Below are positions 1 to 5,911 of a DNA stretch of 8,185 nt, one piece after another. The position numbers and the translations under genes were made by a program. Source of the DNA: an uncultured Candidatus Melainabacteria bacterium. GTDB taxonomy: Bacteria > Cyanobacteriota > Vampirovibrionia > Gastranaerophilales > Gastranaerophilaceae. The first letter of the stretch is position 1. Each line of letters begins with the position of its first letter. Under the pieces are notes generated by a model that was given only the letters and a program-made list of their open reading frames with translations, was not told the origin of the DNA and did not search any database. The stretch spans positions 1 to 8,185 of the forward strand of contig CAKVMU010000068.1 in the NCBI GenBank assembly GCA_934773085.1. Reading direction: 5' to 3'.

Positions 1-350
1 ATTTCAAGGGTGGAGTTATTATGCCTGGGCTTAATTTGCAGTTAAAATCGTTGAATCTTAATACTTCAAAGCTCCCGAAAATTGAGGCGGGTGTTTCCGA
101 AAAAGCTATAGGTGACAGTACGGAAAACGCTATTTTGTCCGGAGTTATAAGAGGTTCAGCAAGTGCAATTGAAGGACTTATTAATCAGTGCGAATTAGAA
201 TTGGGCGAAAAAGCCTGTGTAATTGCAACAGGCGGATACAGTACTCTGATTTCGCAGTATATGTTGAGGCAATTTGACTATGTAAATCCTTCTTTGACAT
301 TGCAGGGATTAAAATACGTTTATGAACGTAGTGCAGTATATATGTCCTGA
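1..350 (+). CDS. coaX: Type III pantothenate kinase, C-terminal part (5' end outside window)
   Basis: CoaX phosphorylates pantothenate with ATP in the cytoplasm, the first step of coenzyme A synthesis. Only the last 115 codons are visible. The reading frame is open from base 3 to the left edge, so the ATG at 21 is an internal methionine: the residues before it (FKGGVI) complete the family motif GGxIxPG, here GGVIMPGLNLQLKSL. Downstream are the family's IGDSTENAILSGVIRG segment, the VIATGGYSTLI segment and the ending LTLQGLKYVYERS, all typical of type III enzymes (usually about 255 residues) and unlike CoaA-type kinases. More than half of the protein, including the N-terminal phosphate-binding and aspartate motifs, lies outside the window. 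It is followed by a weak hairpin and then ftsZ on the same strand. The identification is from motif recall; the frame and stop are read directly. Confidence 0.9.
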   Translation, partial: FKGGVIMPGLNLQLKSLNLNTSKLPKIEAGVSEKAIGDSTENAILSGVIRGSASAIEGLINQCELELGEKACVIATGGYSTLISQYMLRQFDYVNPSLTLQGLKYVYERSAVYMS

Positions 351-365
351 TATCAAAATAACCCC

Positions 366-390
366 GAAACCCCATGGTAACATGGTTTTT
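366..390 (+). terminator. Weak intrinsic terminator after coaX
   Basis: A 5-bp stem CCATG (372-376) / CATGG (381-385) with a GTAA loop is followed directly by five T (386-390). Flanking AAA/TTT could extend the stem across two C-T mismatches. The stem is short, so termination is probably partial. It begins about 20 bp after the coaX stop. Confidence 0.4.
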
Positions 391-438
391 GTCATGTAAA
401 CTTATATTAAATTTCCTCTCAAAAAACCTCTAAAAAAC

Positions 439-467
439 TTTACAATTTTTTCTATTTAAAATAGTAT
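439..467 (+). promoter_or_regulatory. Candidate sigma-70-type promoter of ftsZ
   Basis: TTTACA (439-444, 5 of 6 to the -35 consensus) and TAGTAT (462-467, 4 of 6 to the -10 consensus) are separated by exactly 17 bp of AT-rich DNA. Transcription would start near 474, giving a leader of about 40 nt before the ftsZ GTG. It is the best hexamer pair I found in this intergenic region. No start site has been measured. Confidence 0.45.
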
Positions 468-483
468 GTTATTATGTTGTTAA
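467..483 (+). promoter_or_regulatory. WalR/RpaB-like direct-repeat box upstream of ftsZ
   Basis: TGTTAT (467-472) and TGTTAA (478-483) are separated by five bases, giving an 11-bp period. This is a perfect match to the published WalR/YycF box TGT(A/T)A(A/T/C)-N5-TGT(A/T)A(A/T/C). The box starts at the last base of the candidate -10 and covers the expected start site. With that promoter the geometry favours repression; another promoter would change this. YycF is reported to bind the ftsAZ promoter of Bacillus subtilis, and cyanobacterial RpaB is a related OmpR-type regulator. Binding here is inference. Confidence 0.4.
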
Positions 484-515
484 TAGTATAGTTAAATGAA
501 AAAAGAGGAAAAAAC

Positions 516-1703
516 GTGGACAATTTAGGACCGGATATTTTTGGAAGAAAAGATGTAGATACTTCATCTGATATGGGTTTGAGTATTCAATCATCTGATA
601 ATGTAACACAGCCGGCACCGGGTGTCAGCCCTGCTAAAATCAAGGTTATCGGTGTAGGCGGAGGCGGCGGCAACGCTGTTAACCGAATGATTAAATCCGG
701 TTTGACCGGCGTTGAATTCTGGCTTATGAATACAGATTTGCAAGTTTTACAATATTCAACTTGCAAAAATAAAATTCAACTTGGCGCTAAGTTAACAAAC
801 GGACTTGGTGCAGGCGGAGAGCCTCAAGTTGGTGAAAAGGCTGCTGAAGAAGCACAACAAGAAATTACTCAAGCTATCGAAGGCGCAGATATGGTATTCG
901 TAACAGCTGGTATGGGTGGCGGAACCGGTACAGGTGCTGCTCCTATCGTTGCTAAGATTGCTAAAGATTTGGGCATTCTTACAATCGGTGTTGTTACAAA
1001 ACCTTTCTCATTCGAAGGAAAACGCAGACAAAACCAAGCTCAACAAGGTTTGGAAAAATTAAGAGAAGCAGTTGATGCTCTTATTGTTATTCCGAACGAC
1101 AAGCTTCTTGATGTTGTTGATAGACGTGTTTCACTTCAAGAATCATTCATCGTTGTTGATGAAGTTCTTTTGAGAGGTGTTCAAGGTATTTCAGACATCA
1201 TCACAATCCCTGGTTTGATTAACGTTGACTTTGCGGATGTTAAGAGCGTAATGCAAGCGTCAGGTTCTGCATTGATGGGTATCGGTCGTGGTACAGGCGA
1301 AGGCAGAGCTATAGAAGCTGCTAAGATTGCTATTAATTCACAATTGTTAGAGACTTCTATCAATGGTGCATCTGGTGTTATTGTTAACATTACAGGTGGT
1401 CCTGATATGACATTGCACGAAGTTACAGATGCAACTAATATTATCAATGATGCTGTTCTTGATGATGCAAGAGTTATCATTGGTGCGGTTGTTGATGACA
1501 ATATTCAAGGCGAAATTCAAATTACTGTTATTGCAACAGGTTTTGAATTGAAATCTCAAATGTCGATTGAAGAAAAGGTTGAAAACCGTTCAATCAGTGC
1601 AGCAGAATTCTTCTCAGGTGCGTTCAATAACACATCTGCTCCGAAGGCGCCTACAATGTCTAATTTCTCTGAAATCCAGATTCCAGATTTCTTGAGAAAA
1701 TAG
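516..1703 (+). CDS. ftsZ: Cell division protein FtsZ
   Basis: FtsZ is the tubulin-like GTPase that polymerises into the Z ring at midcell and recruits the division machinery. The 395-residue product has all expected parts: a variable N-terminus (1-40), the nucleotide-binding [16 protein letters not shown] segment (43-58), NTD (72-74), the tubulin signature GGGTGTG (134-140), the T7 synergy loop NVDFAD (236-241) with both catalytic aspartates, a C-terminal domain to about 345, a short linker, and the conserved tail IQIPDFLRK (387-395) that docks FtsZ to membrane anchors and regulators. VEFW before the NTD motif is a cyanobacterial habit. The start is GTG, chosen because AGAGG (504-508) lies 7 nt upstream and the N-terminus fits in length. 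The gene is monocistronic or nearly so, with its own promoter region and a strong terminator, and no ftsA or ftsQ is present in the window. Confidence 0.98.
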   Translation: MDNLGPDIFGRKDVDTSSDMGLSIQSSDNVTQPAPGVSPAKIKVIGVGGGGGNAVNRMIKSGLTGVEFWLMNTDLQVLQYSTCKNKIQLGAKLTNGLGAGGEPQVGEKAAEEAQQEITQAIEGADMVFVTAGMGGGTGTGAAPIVAKIAKDLGILTIGVVTKPFSFEGKRRQNQAQQGLEKLREAVDALIVIPNDKLLDVVDRRVSLQESFIVVDEVLLRGVQGISDIITIPGLINVDFADVKSVMQASGSALMGIGRGTGEGRAIEAAKIAINSQLLETSINGASGVIVNITGGPDMTLHEVTDATNIINDAVLDDARVIIGAVVDDNIQGEIQITVIATGFELKSQMSIEEKVENRSISAAEFFSGAFNNTSAPKAPTMSNFSEIQIPDFLRK

Positions 1704-1711
1704 TTGAATTT

Positions 1712-1780
1712 GTATAAAATTATAGGAAGAGAGAAAAGCTATGTGTTTTTCTCTCTTGTTTTTGAAAGGTATAAAATTAT
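1712..1780 (+). repeat. 12-bp direct repeats flanking the ftsZ terminator
   Basis: GTATAAAATTAT occurs at 1712-1723 and again, identically, at 1769-1780, 57 bp apart, on either side of the terminator hairpin. The second copy overlaps the start codon of the following gene. The repeat contains a TATAAA element that could serve as a -10 hexamer, but no good -35 was found. A chance match is possible in DNA this AT-rich. Confidence 0.5.
1727..1763 (+). terminator. Strong intrinsic terminator after ftsZ
   Basis: A perfect 11-bp stem AAGAGAGAAAA (1727-1737) / TTTTCTCTCTT (1747-1757) with a 9-nt loop is followed by G and five T (1759-1763). It starts 24 bp after the ftsZ stop. The T tract runs directly into the ribosome binding site of the next gene, so that gene depends on read-through or on a promoter of its own. 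The stem has few G-C pairs, typical of AT-rich genomes. Confidence 0.75.
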
Positions 1781-2090
1781 GAAAATTAGCCCAATAAACA
1801 CGAGTATGATAAACAAAAATATCCGATTTGGTGATATAGAAGATGCGGATTTTAGTTATTGTGAAAGAACTCCGTATCAGCGGGAAATGGATTCTTTTGA
1901 TTCTGAAATCCATCACAGAATTGACATGATTCATTATTTTTATCCCGAAGATTGTTCACAAAAACAGGCAGAATTTAAAAGATTGTGGAAATATCTTGAC
2001 CGTCAACAGACTCAAATTAGGTCTAAGTATACAATGCCAAAATTTAATTGGTTTCAAAAGTTGTGCCAGAAAGTCAATTTGTTGAAGTAA
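1779..2090 (+). CDS. Small protein of unknown function (103 aa)
   Basis: I do not recognise a family. The ATG at 1779 is chosen because GAAAGG (1764-1769) lies 9 nt upstream; the frame is open further up to a TTG at 1704, but those codons pass through the ftsZ terminator hairpin and make an unlikely N-terminus. The product starts MKISPINTSMINKNIRFG, continues with an acidic, aromatic-rich stretch (DIEDADFSYCERTPYQ, 19-34), a histidine/tyrosine-rich segment (HHRIDMIHYFYPED, 45-58), and a charged region likely to be helical (about 61-84, QKQAEFKRLWKYLDRQQTQIR), ending in a basic tail. No signal peptide or membrane segment is visible, so it is probably cytoplasmic. Short N-termini ending in F-x-G, as here RFG, are in my recollection common among uncharacterised proteins of Gastranaerophilales. 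It converges with the TspO gene, 13 bp from stop to stop. Existence as a gene is likely; function unknown. Confidence 0.7.
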   Translation: MKISPINTSMINKNIRFGDIEDADFSYCERTPYQREMDSFDSEIHHRIDMIHYFYPEDCSQKQAEFKRLWKYLDRQQTQIRSKYTMPKFNWFQKLCQKVNLLK

Positions 2091-2103
2091 TTTGTTGTTA
2101 ATT

Positions 2104-2493
2104 CTAATTAAGCACAAAAATGCCAGCATTCAGGTACGTGGCAAACAATGTCCATACGAAATACGGAATCAGCAAAAGTCCGGACGTTTTTGATACCTTG
2201 AAGAATGCGATGATGTTCAAGATTATAAAGGTATCCAGCACGGTTATAATAGTGAGCGCTAATCCGATGTTGTGAAAACTGAAGAATACAGGTGTCCAAC
2301 ATAAATTCATCCCAAGTTGGCTGAAAAACAGTGTGTAGCCCCAACTTTTGTCACACGATGTTTTTTTGATAGAAAACAAAAACAAAGATACCAACATTAA
2401 TGTGTAAAGTAAACTCCATGCAGGTGCAAAAACCCACCATGGCGGTGTAAGAGGTGGTTGTATTAATGTATTGTACCAACTTAAATCAGGCAT
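2104..2493 (-). CDS. TspO/MBR family membrane protein, short form
   Basis: TspO/MBR proteins are small helical membrane proteins that bind porphyrins and haem-related ligands and act in stress responses; the bacterial role is often unclear. The product has the family landmarks WYNTLIQPPLTPPWWVFAPAW (6-26), LGMNLCWTPVFF (60-71), HNIGLAL (74-80), GLLLIPYFVW (105-114) and ATYLNAGI (118-125). Hydrophobic spans lie near 20-41, 52-72, 75-97 and 103-126. At 129 residues it is shorter than the usual 150-160 because the normal first helix, before the WY-x-L motif, is absent. An in-frame TAA 12 nt upstream of the ATG rules out a longer reading, so this is a four-helix form and not a wrong start. No clear Shine-Dalgarno sequence precedes it. 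It lies 46 bp after prmA with no clear terminator between, so it may be the last gene of the acc operon. Confidence 0.88.
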   Translation of the reverse strand: MPDLSWYNTLIQPPLTPPWWVFAPAWSLLYTLMLVSLFLFSIKKTSCDKSWGYTLFFSQLGMNLCWTPVFFSFHNIGLALTIITVLDTFIILNIIAFFKVSKTSGLLLIPYFVWTLFATYLNAGIFVLN

Positions 2494-2539
2494 AGATATA
2501 TTTTAGCCTGTTTAAATTAGGATTAAATTGCCGAAAAGT

Positions 2540-3448
2540 CTAATTTTCCACGACAAAAGCCGTCCATTGGTCTTGATGCAAGGTTTCTATAATATGAAGA
2601 TTTTCTCTTTCGATGGCATCAAGTACAACTTGTTTTTTCTCGTCCAGAATTCCGCTCAGAACCATTTTTGAATGAGGCTTCATAATGTTTTTCAAGTCGC
2701 CCATAATTTCTGATAAAACATTGTGGAGAATATTTGCGCAAACAAAGTCGAATTTGTCGGTAATTTTGTCCGCAGTATTGAGTTCAAAAGAAAGTTTACC
2801 CTGTGAGGAACTAACGGGCATTCCGTTTTTTTCAGCATTTTCAATACAAACATCAATAACGGTATCATCAATATCACACCCGTAAGCAGAACTTGCGCCA
2901 AATTTCATTGCACAAATTGATAAAATTCCTGTCCCTGTTCCTATATCAGCGACGGAATCCCCTTTATGCATATACTTTTCAATCGCTTTCATGCATAATT
3001 GAGTGGTCTGGTGAGTTCCTGTGCCAAAAGCACATCCGGGATCAAGCGTAATTGTAATTTCTTCCGGCTTCGGCTGATATTCTATCCAACTTGGAACAAC
3101 TGCAATCTTGTCTGTAACGTGGGTTACAGTCCATTTTTCTTTCCATTTTTTTGACCAATCTTGATTTTCCTTTTCATCAAGTTCAATCTTCCAGCTTCCC
3201 AAATCTTCATCTGAAAATCCTCTTGATTTAAGAAGTTCACGTTCTGTATGCAAAACCTCGTGCAAATTGGCAGGAAAGCTCGTCAAAAAGACTTTTAAAG
3301 TGCCTCTTGTTGTTGATGTCATCTCCAAATCCTTGTAAGCTTCTTCTGCTAATACGACACCTTCGCAGTCAAAATTTGTAAAAAAGATATCTGAAATAAT
3401 TTCTTCCATCTGTGGATTGATGGAAATTTTGAGTTCATAATAGTTCAT
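2540..3448 (-). CDS. prmA: Ribosomal protein L11 methyltransferase
   Basis: PrmA uses S-adenosylmethionine to methylate ribosomal protein L11 at several amino groups in the cytoplasm. The 302-residue product has the N-terminal substrate-recognition domain (about 1-90), the connecting NQDWSKKWKEKW motif (95-106), the family signature DPGCAFGTGTHQTT (136-149), the SAM-binding glycine-rich loop DIGTGTGILS (168-177), an acidic residue at the end of the next strand (CDID, 191-194) and ANIL (238-241) at the active-site NI position. Length is normal for the family. Its ATG shares one base with the TGA of the upstream TPR gene (TGATG), which points to translational coupling. It sits at the end of the accD-accA-TPR-prmA block and is probably expressed with acetyl-CoA carboxylase. 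Confidence 0.96.
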   Translation of the reverse strand: MNYYELKISINPQMEEIISDIFFTNFDCEGVVLAEEAYKDLEMTSTTRGTLKVFLTSFPANLHEVLHTERELLKSRGFSDEDLGSWKIELDEKENQDWSKKWKEKWTVTHVTDKIAVVPSWIEYQPKPEEITITLDPGCAFGTGTHQTTQLCMKAIEKYMHKGDSVADIGTGTGILSICAMKFGASSAYGCDIDDTVIDVCIENAEKNGMPVSSSQGKLSFELNTADKITDKFDFVCANILHNVLSEIMGDLKNIMKPHSKMVLSGILDEKKQVVLDAIERENLHIIETLHQDQWTAFVVEN

Positions 3449-3945
3449 CAGTTCAAATCCTGTTTTAAATATTTTTGCAAAATAAGTTTCTTCAAAGCGT
3501 TTGAATATACTGCTTTTGGGTCAATCGCAAGTACTTTATCCAGAGTTTTTATAGCTTCTTCATATTGTTCCAATTTTTTCAAAACGACAGCTTTGTAATA
3601 AAGTGCATCAATAAATTTCGAATCAAACTCAAGAGCCTTGTCAAAATCAGAGATAGCTGATTTTAACTTATCTTCATCAGCCTCTTTGTCTGCCAATAAA
3701 ACTTGTGCACGGTTGAAATACGCATCAATCATTTTGTGGTTCAACTCAATCGCTTTTGTGTAATTTGCGTATGCGCTTTCAAGTTCTCCGAGGTGGTGAA
3801 ACACAATAGCCATCGAAAAATAAGGCATTGCCTCACCAGGGTTTATTGCAGCAGCCTGATTTAATGAATGCAAAGCTTCATCAAACTTGCCTTCATTCGT
3901 TTCGGAGATTCCTTTATCAAGATAAAATTTGTAACCGTGTTCCAT
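3448..3945 (-). CDS. TPR-repeat protein between accA and prmA
   Basis: This 165-residue product is built almost entirely of tetratricopeptide repeats, helical pairs that mediate protein-protein contacts. I see about four: 5-38 (ending INPGEA), 39-72, 73-111 with a short acidic insertion (ADKEADEDKL), and 112-145 (ending IDPKAV), then a basic capping helix (148-161). There is no signal peptide or membrane span, so it is likely cytoplasmic. The ATG lies 13 nt after the accA stop with only a weak ribosome binding site, and its TGA overlaps the prmA ATG, so it is translated within the acc operon. The context suggests a scaffold or chaperone-like partner of one of its neighbours, but nothing in the sequence names the partner. 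Confidence is high for the TPR fold and low for any function. Confidence 0.88.
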   Translation of the reverse strand: MEHGYKFYLDKGISETNEGKFDEALHSLNQAAAINPGEAMPYFSMAIVFHHLGELESAYANYTKAIELNHKMIDAYFNRAQVLLADKEADEDKLKSAISDFDKALEFDSKFIDALYYKAVVLKKLEQYEEAIKTLDKVLAIDPKAVYSNALKKLILQKYLKQDLN

Positions 3946-3958
3946 TTATCTGTTAAAC

Positions 3959-4915
3959 TTAGCCTTCAACAAATCTGCCCATAGCACGGAATTTTTCGTA
4001 TCTTTCTTCCTTAAGTTTTTCCGGAGAAAGTTTTTCTAATTCCTTCAATGCTTTTTGAATAGATTTTTTCATATTTTTAGCAGTTGTGTCATAGTCTGCG
4101 TGAGCACCGCCTAAAGGTTCCTTAATCTCTTCGTCAATGATTCCGAGGTTCAACAAATCTTTAGATGTAATTTTCAGAGCTTCTGCAGCTTCTGCAAACA
4201 TTGCAGCATCACGCCACAAGATTGAAGCACAACCTTCCGGAGAAATAACTGTGTAGTAAGCGTGTTCCAACATCATAACTCTGTCTGCAACAGCAAGCCC
4301 CAATGCCCCGCCACTGCAGCCTTCGCCTGTGATAATTGCAACAATCGGAACATTAAGTTTTGACATTTCTCTCAAGTTCACTGCGATTGCAGCACCTTGA
4401 CCGGTTTCTTCCGCCTTGATTCCAGGATATGCCCCCGGAGTGTCAATTAGAGTTACAACAGGAATGTTAAACTTGTTAGCGTGTTTGAACAAGCGCAATG
4501 CTTTTCTGTAGCCTTGTGGTTGTGGCATTCCGAAATTGTATTCCAAATTCTCTTTTGTAGTTTTACCTTTTTGGATACCGATAATCATCACCGGTTTTCC
4601 GTCAATTTTAGCAAGCCCGCCGATGATTGCTCTGTCATCCATACCTTCACGGTCACCGTGAAGTTCAATAAAATCTTCGCAGATAAGATGTACATAATCA
4701 AGAAACTTAGGTCTTTCTTGATGTCTGGCGATTTGTAATTTTTGTGAAGGTTTCAATTTTGAATATAACTCCTTTTTGTAATCTTCGGCCTGTTGTTCAA
4801 AGGTTTGGATTTGAGATTCCATATTCAGACCTGAGTCTTCGCTCATTTTTTTCAATTCGTCAATCTTTTTTTGTATTTCCACTATTGGTTTTTCGAAATC
4901 TAAAACTACAGACAT
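3959..4915 (-). CDS. accA: Acetyl-CoA carboxylase carboxyltransferase subunit alpha
   Basis: AccA pairs with AccD in the heterotetrameric carboxyltransferase that moves the carboxyl group from carboxybiotin on AccB to acetyl-CoA, making malonyl-CoA for fatty-acid synthesis. The 318-residue product, a normal length, has the N-terminal helical region (1-60), FIELHGDREGMDDRAIIGGLA (82-102), the NFGMPQPQGYRKALRL segment (127-142), the turn TPGAYPG (159-165) and the oxyanion-type loop GEGCSGGALG (197-206), followed by SPEGCASILWRDA (225-237). The start is supported by GGAG (4927-4924) 8 nt upstream, inside the last codons of accD. The 3-bp gap to accD fits equimolar synthesis of the two subunits. 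The biotin carboxylase and carrier genes (accC, accB) are not in the window. Confidence 0.98.
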   Translation of the reverse strand: MSVVLDFEKPIVEIQKKIDELKKMSEDSGLNMESQIQTFEQQAEDYKKELYSKLKPSQKLQIARHQERPKFLDYVHLICEDFIELHGDREGMDDRAIIGGLAKIDGKPVMIIGIQKGKTTKENLEYNFGMPQPQGYRKALRLFKHANKFNIPVVTLIDTPGAYPGIKAEETGQGAAIAVNLREMSKLNVPIVAIITGEGCSGGALGLAVADRVMMLEHAYYTVISPEGCASILWRDAAMFAEAAEALKITSKDLLNLGIIDEEIKEPLGGAHADYDTTAKNMKKSIQKALKELEKLSPEKLKEERYEKFRAMGRFVEG

Positions 4916-4918
4916 TCT

Positions 4919-5785
4919 TTATACTCCATGCATATCCAAAATGTTGGCAAGTGTTTTTCTTAAATTTTTTCTCTTTGATACGATATCAACCTGACCGTAT
5001 TTAAGCAAATATTCTGCTGTTTGGAAGTCAGACGGTAATTTTTGGCGGATAGTTTGTTCAATAACTCTTCTGCCTGCAAAACCTATTCTTGCACCTTGTT
5101 CTGCAATAATGATGTCGCCCAAAGTTCCGAAACTTGCTGTAATACCACCGAATGTAGGTTCTGTAAGTAAGTTTATATACAGAATTCCTGCTTCGTCAAG
5201 TTTGCCGACCGCACAAGATGTTTTTGCCATTTGCATAAGGCTCAATGCACTTTCCTGCATTCTCGCACCGCCTGATGACGTTACAACAAGCATAGGAAGT
5301 TTAAGCGCAAGAGCTTTTTCCATAATTCTTGTAACTTTTTCGCCTACAACACTGCCCATTGAACCGCCCATATAGTCAAAATCCATTACGGCAGTTGCAA
5401 CTTTGTGTCCTTCAATTTTTGCAAGACCTGTAATGACTGCTTCATCAAGTCCTGTCTTAGCGTGAGCTTTTTTTAATCTGTCCGCATATGACTCTGTGTC
5501 AACGAAGTTTAGCGGGTCAGTCGGTAATACGTTTTTAAAGAGTTCTTCAAAAGAATCTTTATCAAATAATTGTGCGATTCTTGTTCTCGCATTTATTCTG
5601 AAATGATAATCGCAATGAGGACAAACCATAAGGTTGTCTTCCAACTCTGTTTTTAGAATTTGTGAATCGCAGTGCACACATTTTACCCAAAGCCCCGGGT
5701 TTGCGTCTTCTATTCCACGCATTTCTTTTGCACGACGTTCAATTTGTGCTTCTTTACGTTTATCAAACCATTCTTGAATTGTCAT
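4919..5785 (-). CDS. accD: Acetyl-CoA carboxylase carboxyltransferase subunit beta
   Basis: AccD is the zinc-containing beta subunit of the carboxyltransferase, acting with AccA. The 288-residue product begins MTIQEWFDKRK, like other AccD N-termini, and carries a four-cysteine zinc ribbon: C36 and C39 (KCVHC), C55 and C58 (VCPHC). Next come GGSMGSVVGEK (140-150), SSGGARMQES (170-179) and TEPTFGGITASFGTLGD (209-225), the conserved acyl-CoA and catalytic elements. The start is the ATG at 5785-5783, preceded by a strong AGGGGAAA (5798-5791). A longer reading from the ATG at 5836 would add 17 residues without family similarity; it has a weaker AGGTG upstream and cannot be fully excluded. The gene is first in the accD-accA-TPR-prmA block and divergent from the exported-protein gene. 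No clear promoter was found for it. Confidence 0.97.
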   Translation of the reverse strand: MTIQEWFDKRKEAQIERRAKEMRGIEDANPGLWVKCVHCDSQILKTELEDNLMVCPHCDYHFRINARTRIAQLFDKDSFEELFKNVLPTDPLNFVDTESYADRLKKAHAKTGLDEAVITGLAKIEGHKVATAVMDFDYMGGSMGSVVGEKVTRIMEKALALKLPMLVVTSSGGARMQESALSLMQMAKTSCAVGKLDEAGILYINLLTEPTFGGITASFGTLGDIIIAEQGARIGFAGRRVIEQTIRQKLPSDFQTAEYLLKYGQVDIVSKRKNLRKTLANILDMHGV

Positions 5786-5847
5786 ATTTCTTTCCCCTGA
5801 ACGATAACATACCAATTTTACACTAAAAAAACTCATTGGACACCTAA

Positions 5848-5864
5848 TGTTAAGCTAATGTAAC
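5848..5864 (+). promoter_or_regulatory. WalR/RpaB-like direct-repeat box between accD and exported-protein gene
   Basis: TGTTAA (5848-5853), five bases GCTAA, then TGTAAC (5859-5864) is a perfect match to the WalR/YycF box TGTWAH-N5-TGTWAH. On the other strand it reads GTTACATT-AGC-TTAACATT, close to the cyanobacterial HLR1 repeat (G/T)TTACA(A/T)(A/T): 8 of 8 and 7 of 8, with a spacer one base longer than HLR1. Flanking bases extend the tandem similarity to 9 of 11 (CTAATGTTAAG, CTAATGTAACG). It ends 12 bp before a candidate -35 for the + strand gene, a placement that suits an OmpR-type activator, and lies about 63 bp from the accD ATG. Binding is inferred. Confidence 0.45.
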
Positions 5865-5876
5865 GTTTTCGACCAC

Positions 5877-5905
5877 TTGCTTTGTTTCGAATAAAAAGGT
5901 ATATT
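5877..5905 (+). promoter_or_regulatory. Candidate promoter of the exported-protein gene
   Basis: TTGCTT (5877-5882, 4 of 6) and TATATT (5900-5905, 5 of 6) are spaced by 17 bp. The expected start site falls about 7 nt after the -10, at or next to the ATG at 5912, so transcripts from this promoter would have almost no leader. An AAAGG (5895-5899) would then be left out of the mRNA. An undetected upstream promoter remains possible. Confidence 0.35.
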
Positions 5906-5911
5906 ATTATC

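Noticed and set aside
1181..1501. 106-codon open frame on the - strand inside ftsZ
   Set aside because: It is antisense to strongly conserved FtsZ sequence, has no recognisable motifs and low-complexity composition, and is best explained as a shadow frame.
1704..1778. N-terminal extension of the small gene from a TTG
   Set aside because: The extension is encoded by the ftsZ terminator hairpin, starts at the base after the ftsZ stop, and the ATG at 1779 has its own ribosome binding site.
2098..2111. TTAATT-CT-AATTAA palindrome between the convergent genes
   Set aside because: The loop would be too small, the stem has only A-T pairs and no T tract follows, so it is not supported as a bidirectional terminator.
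5786..5836. 17-residue N-terminal extension of AccD from the upstream ATG
   Set aside because: The extra residues do not fit AccD N-termini and a stronger AGGGGAAA precedes the ATG at 5785. A weak AGGTG before 5836 keeps it as a minor alternative.
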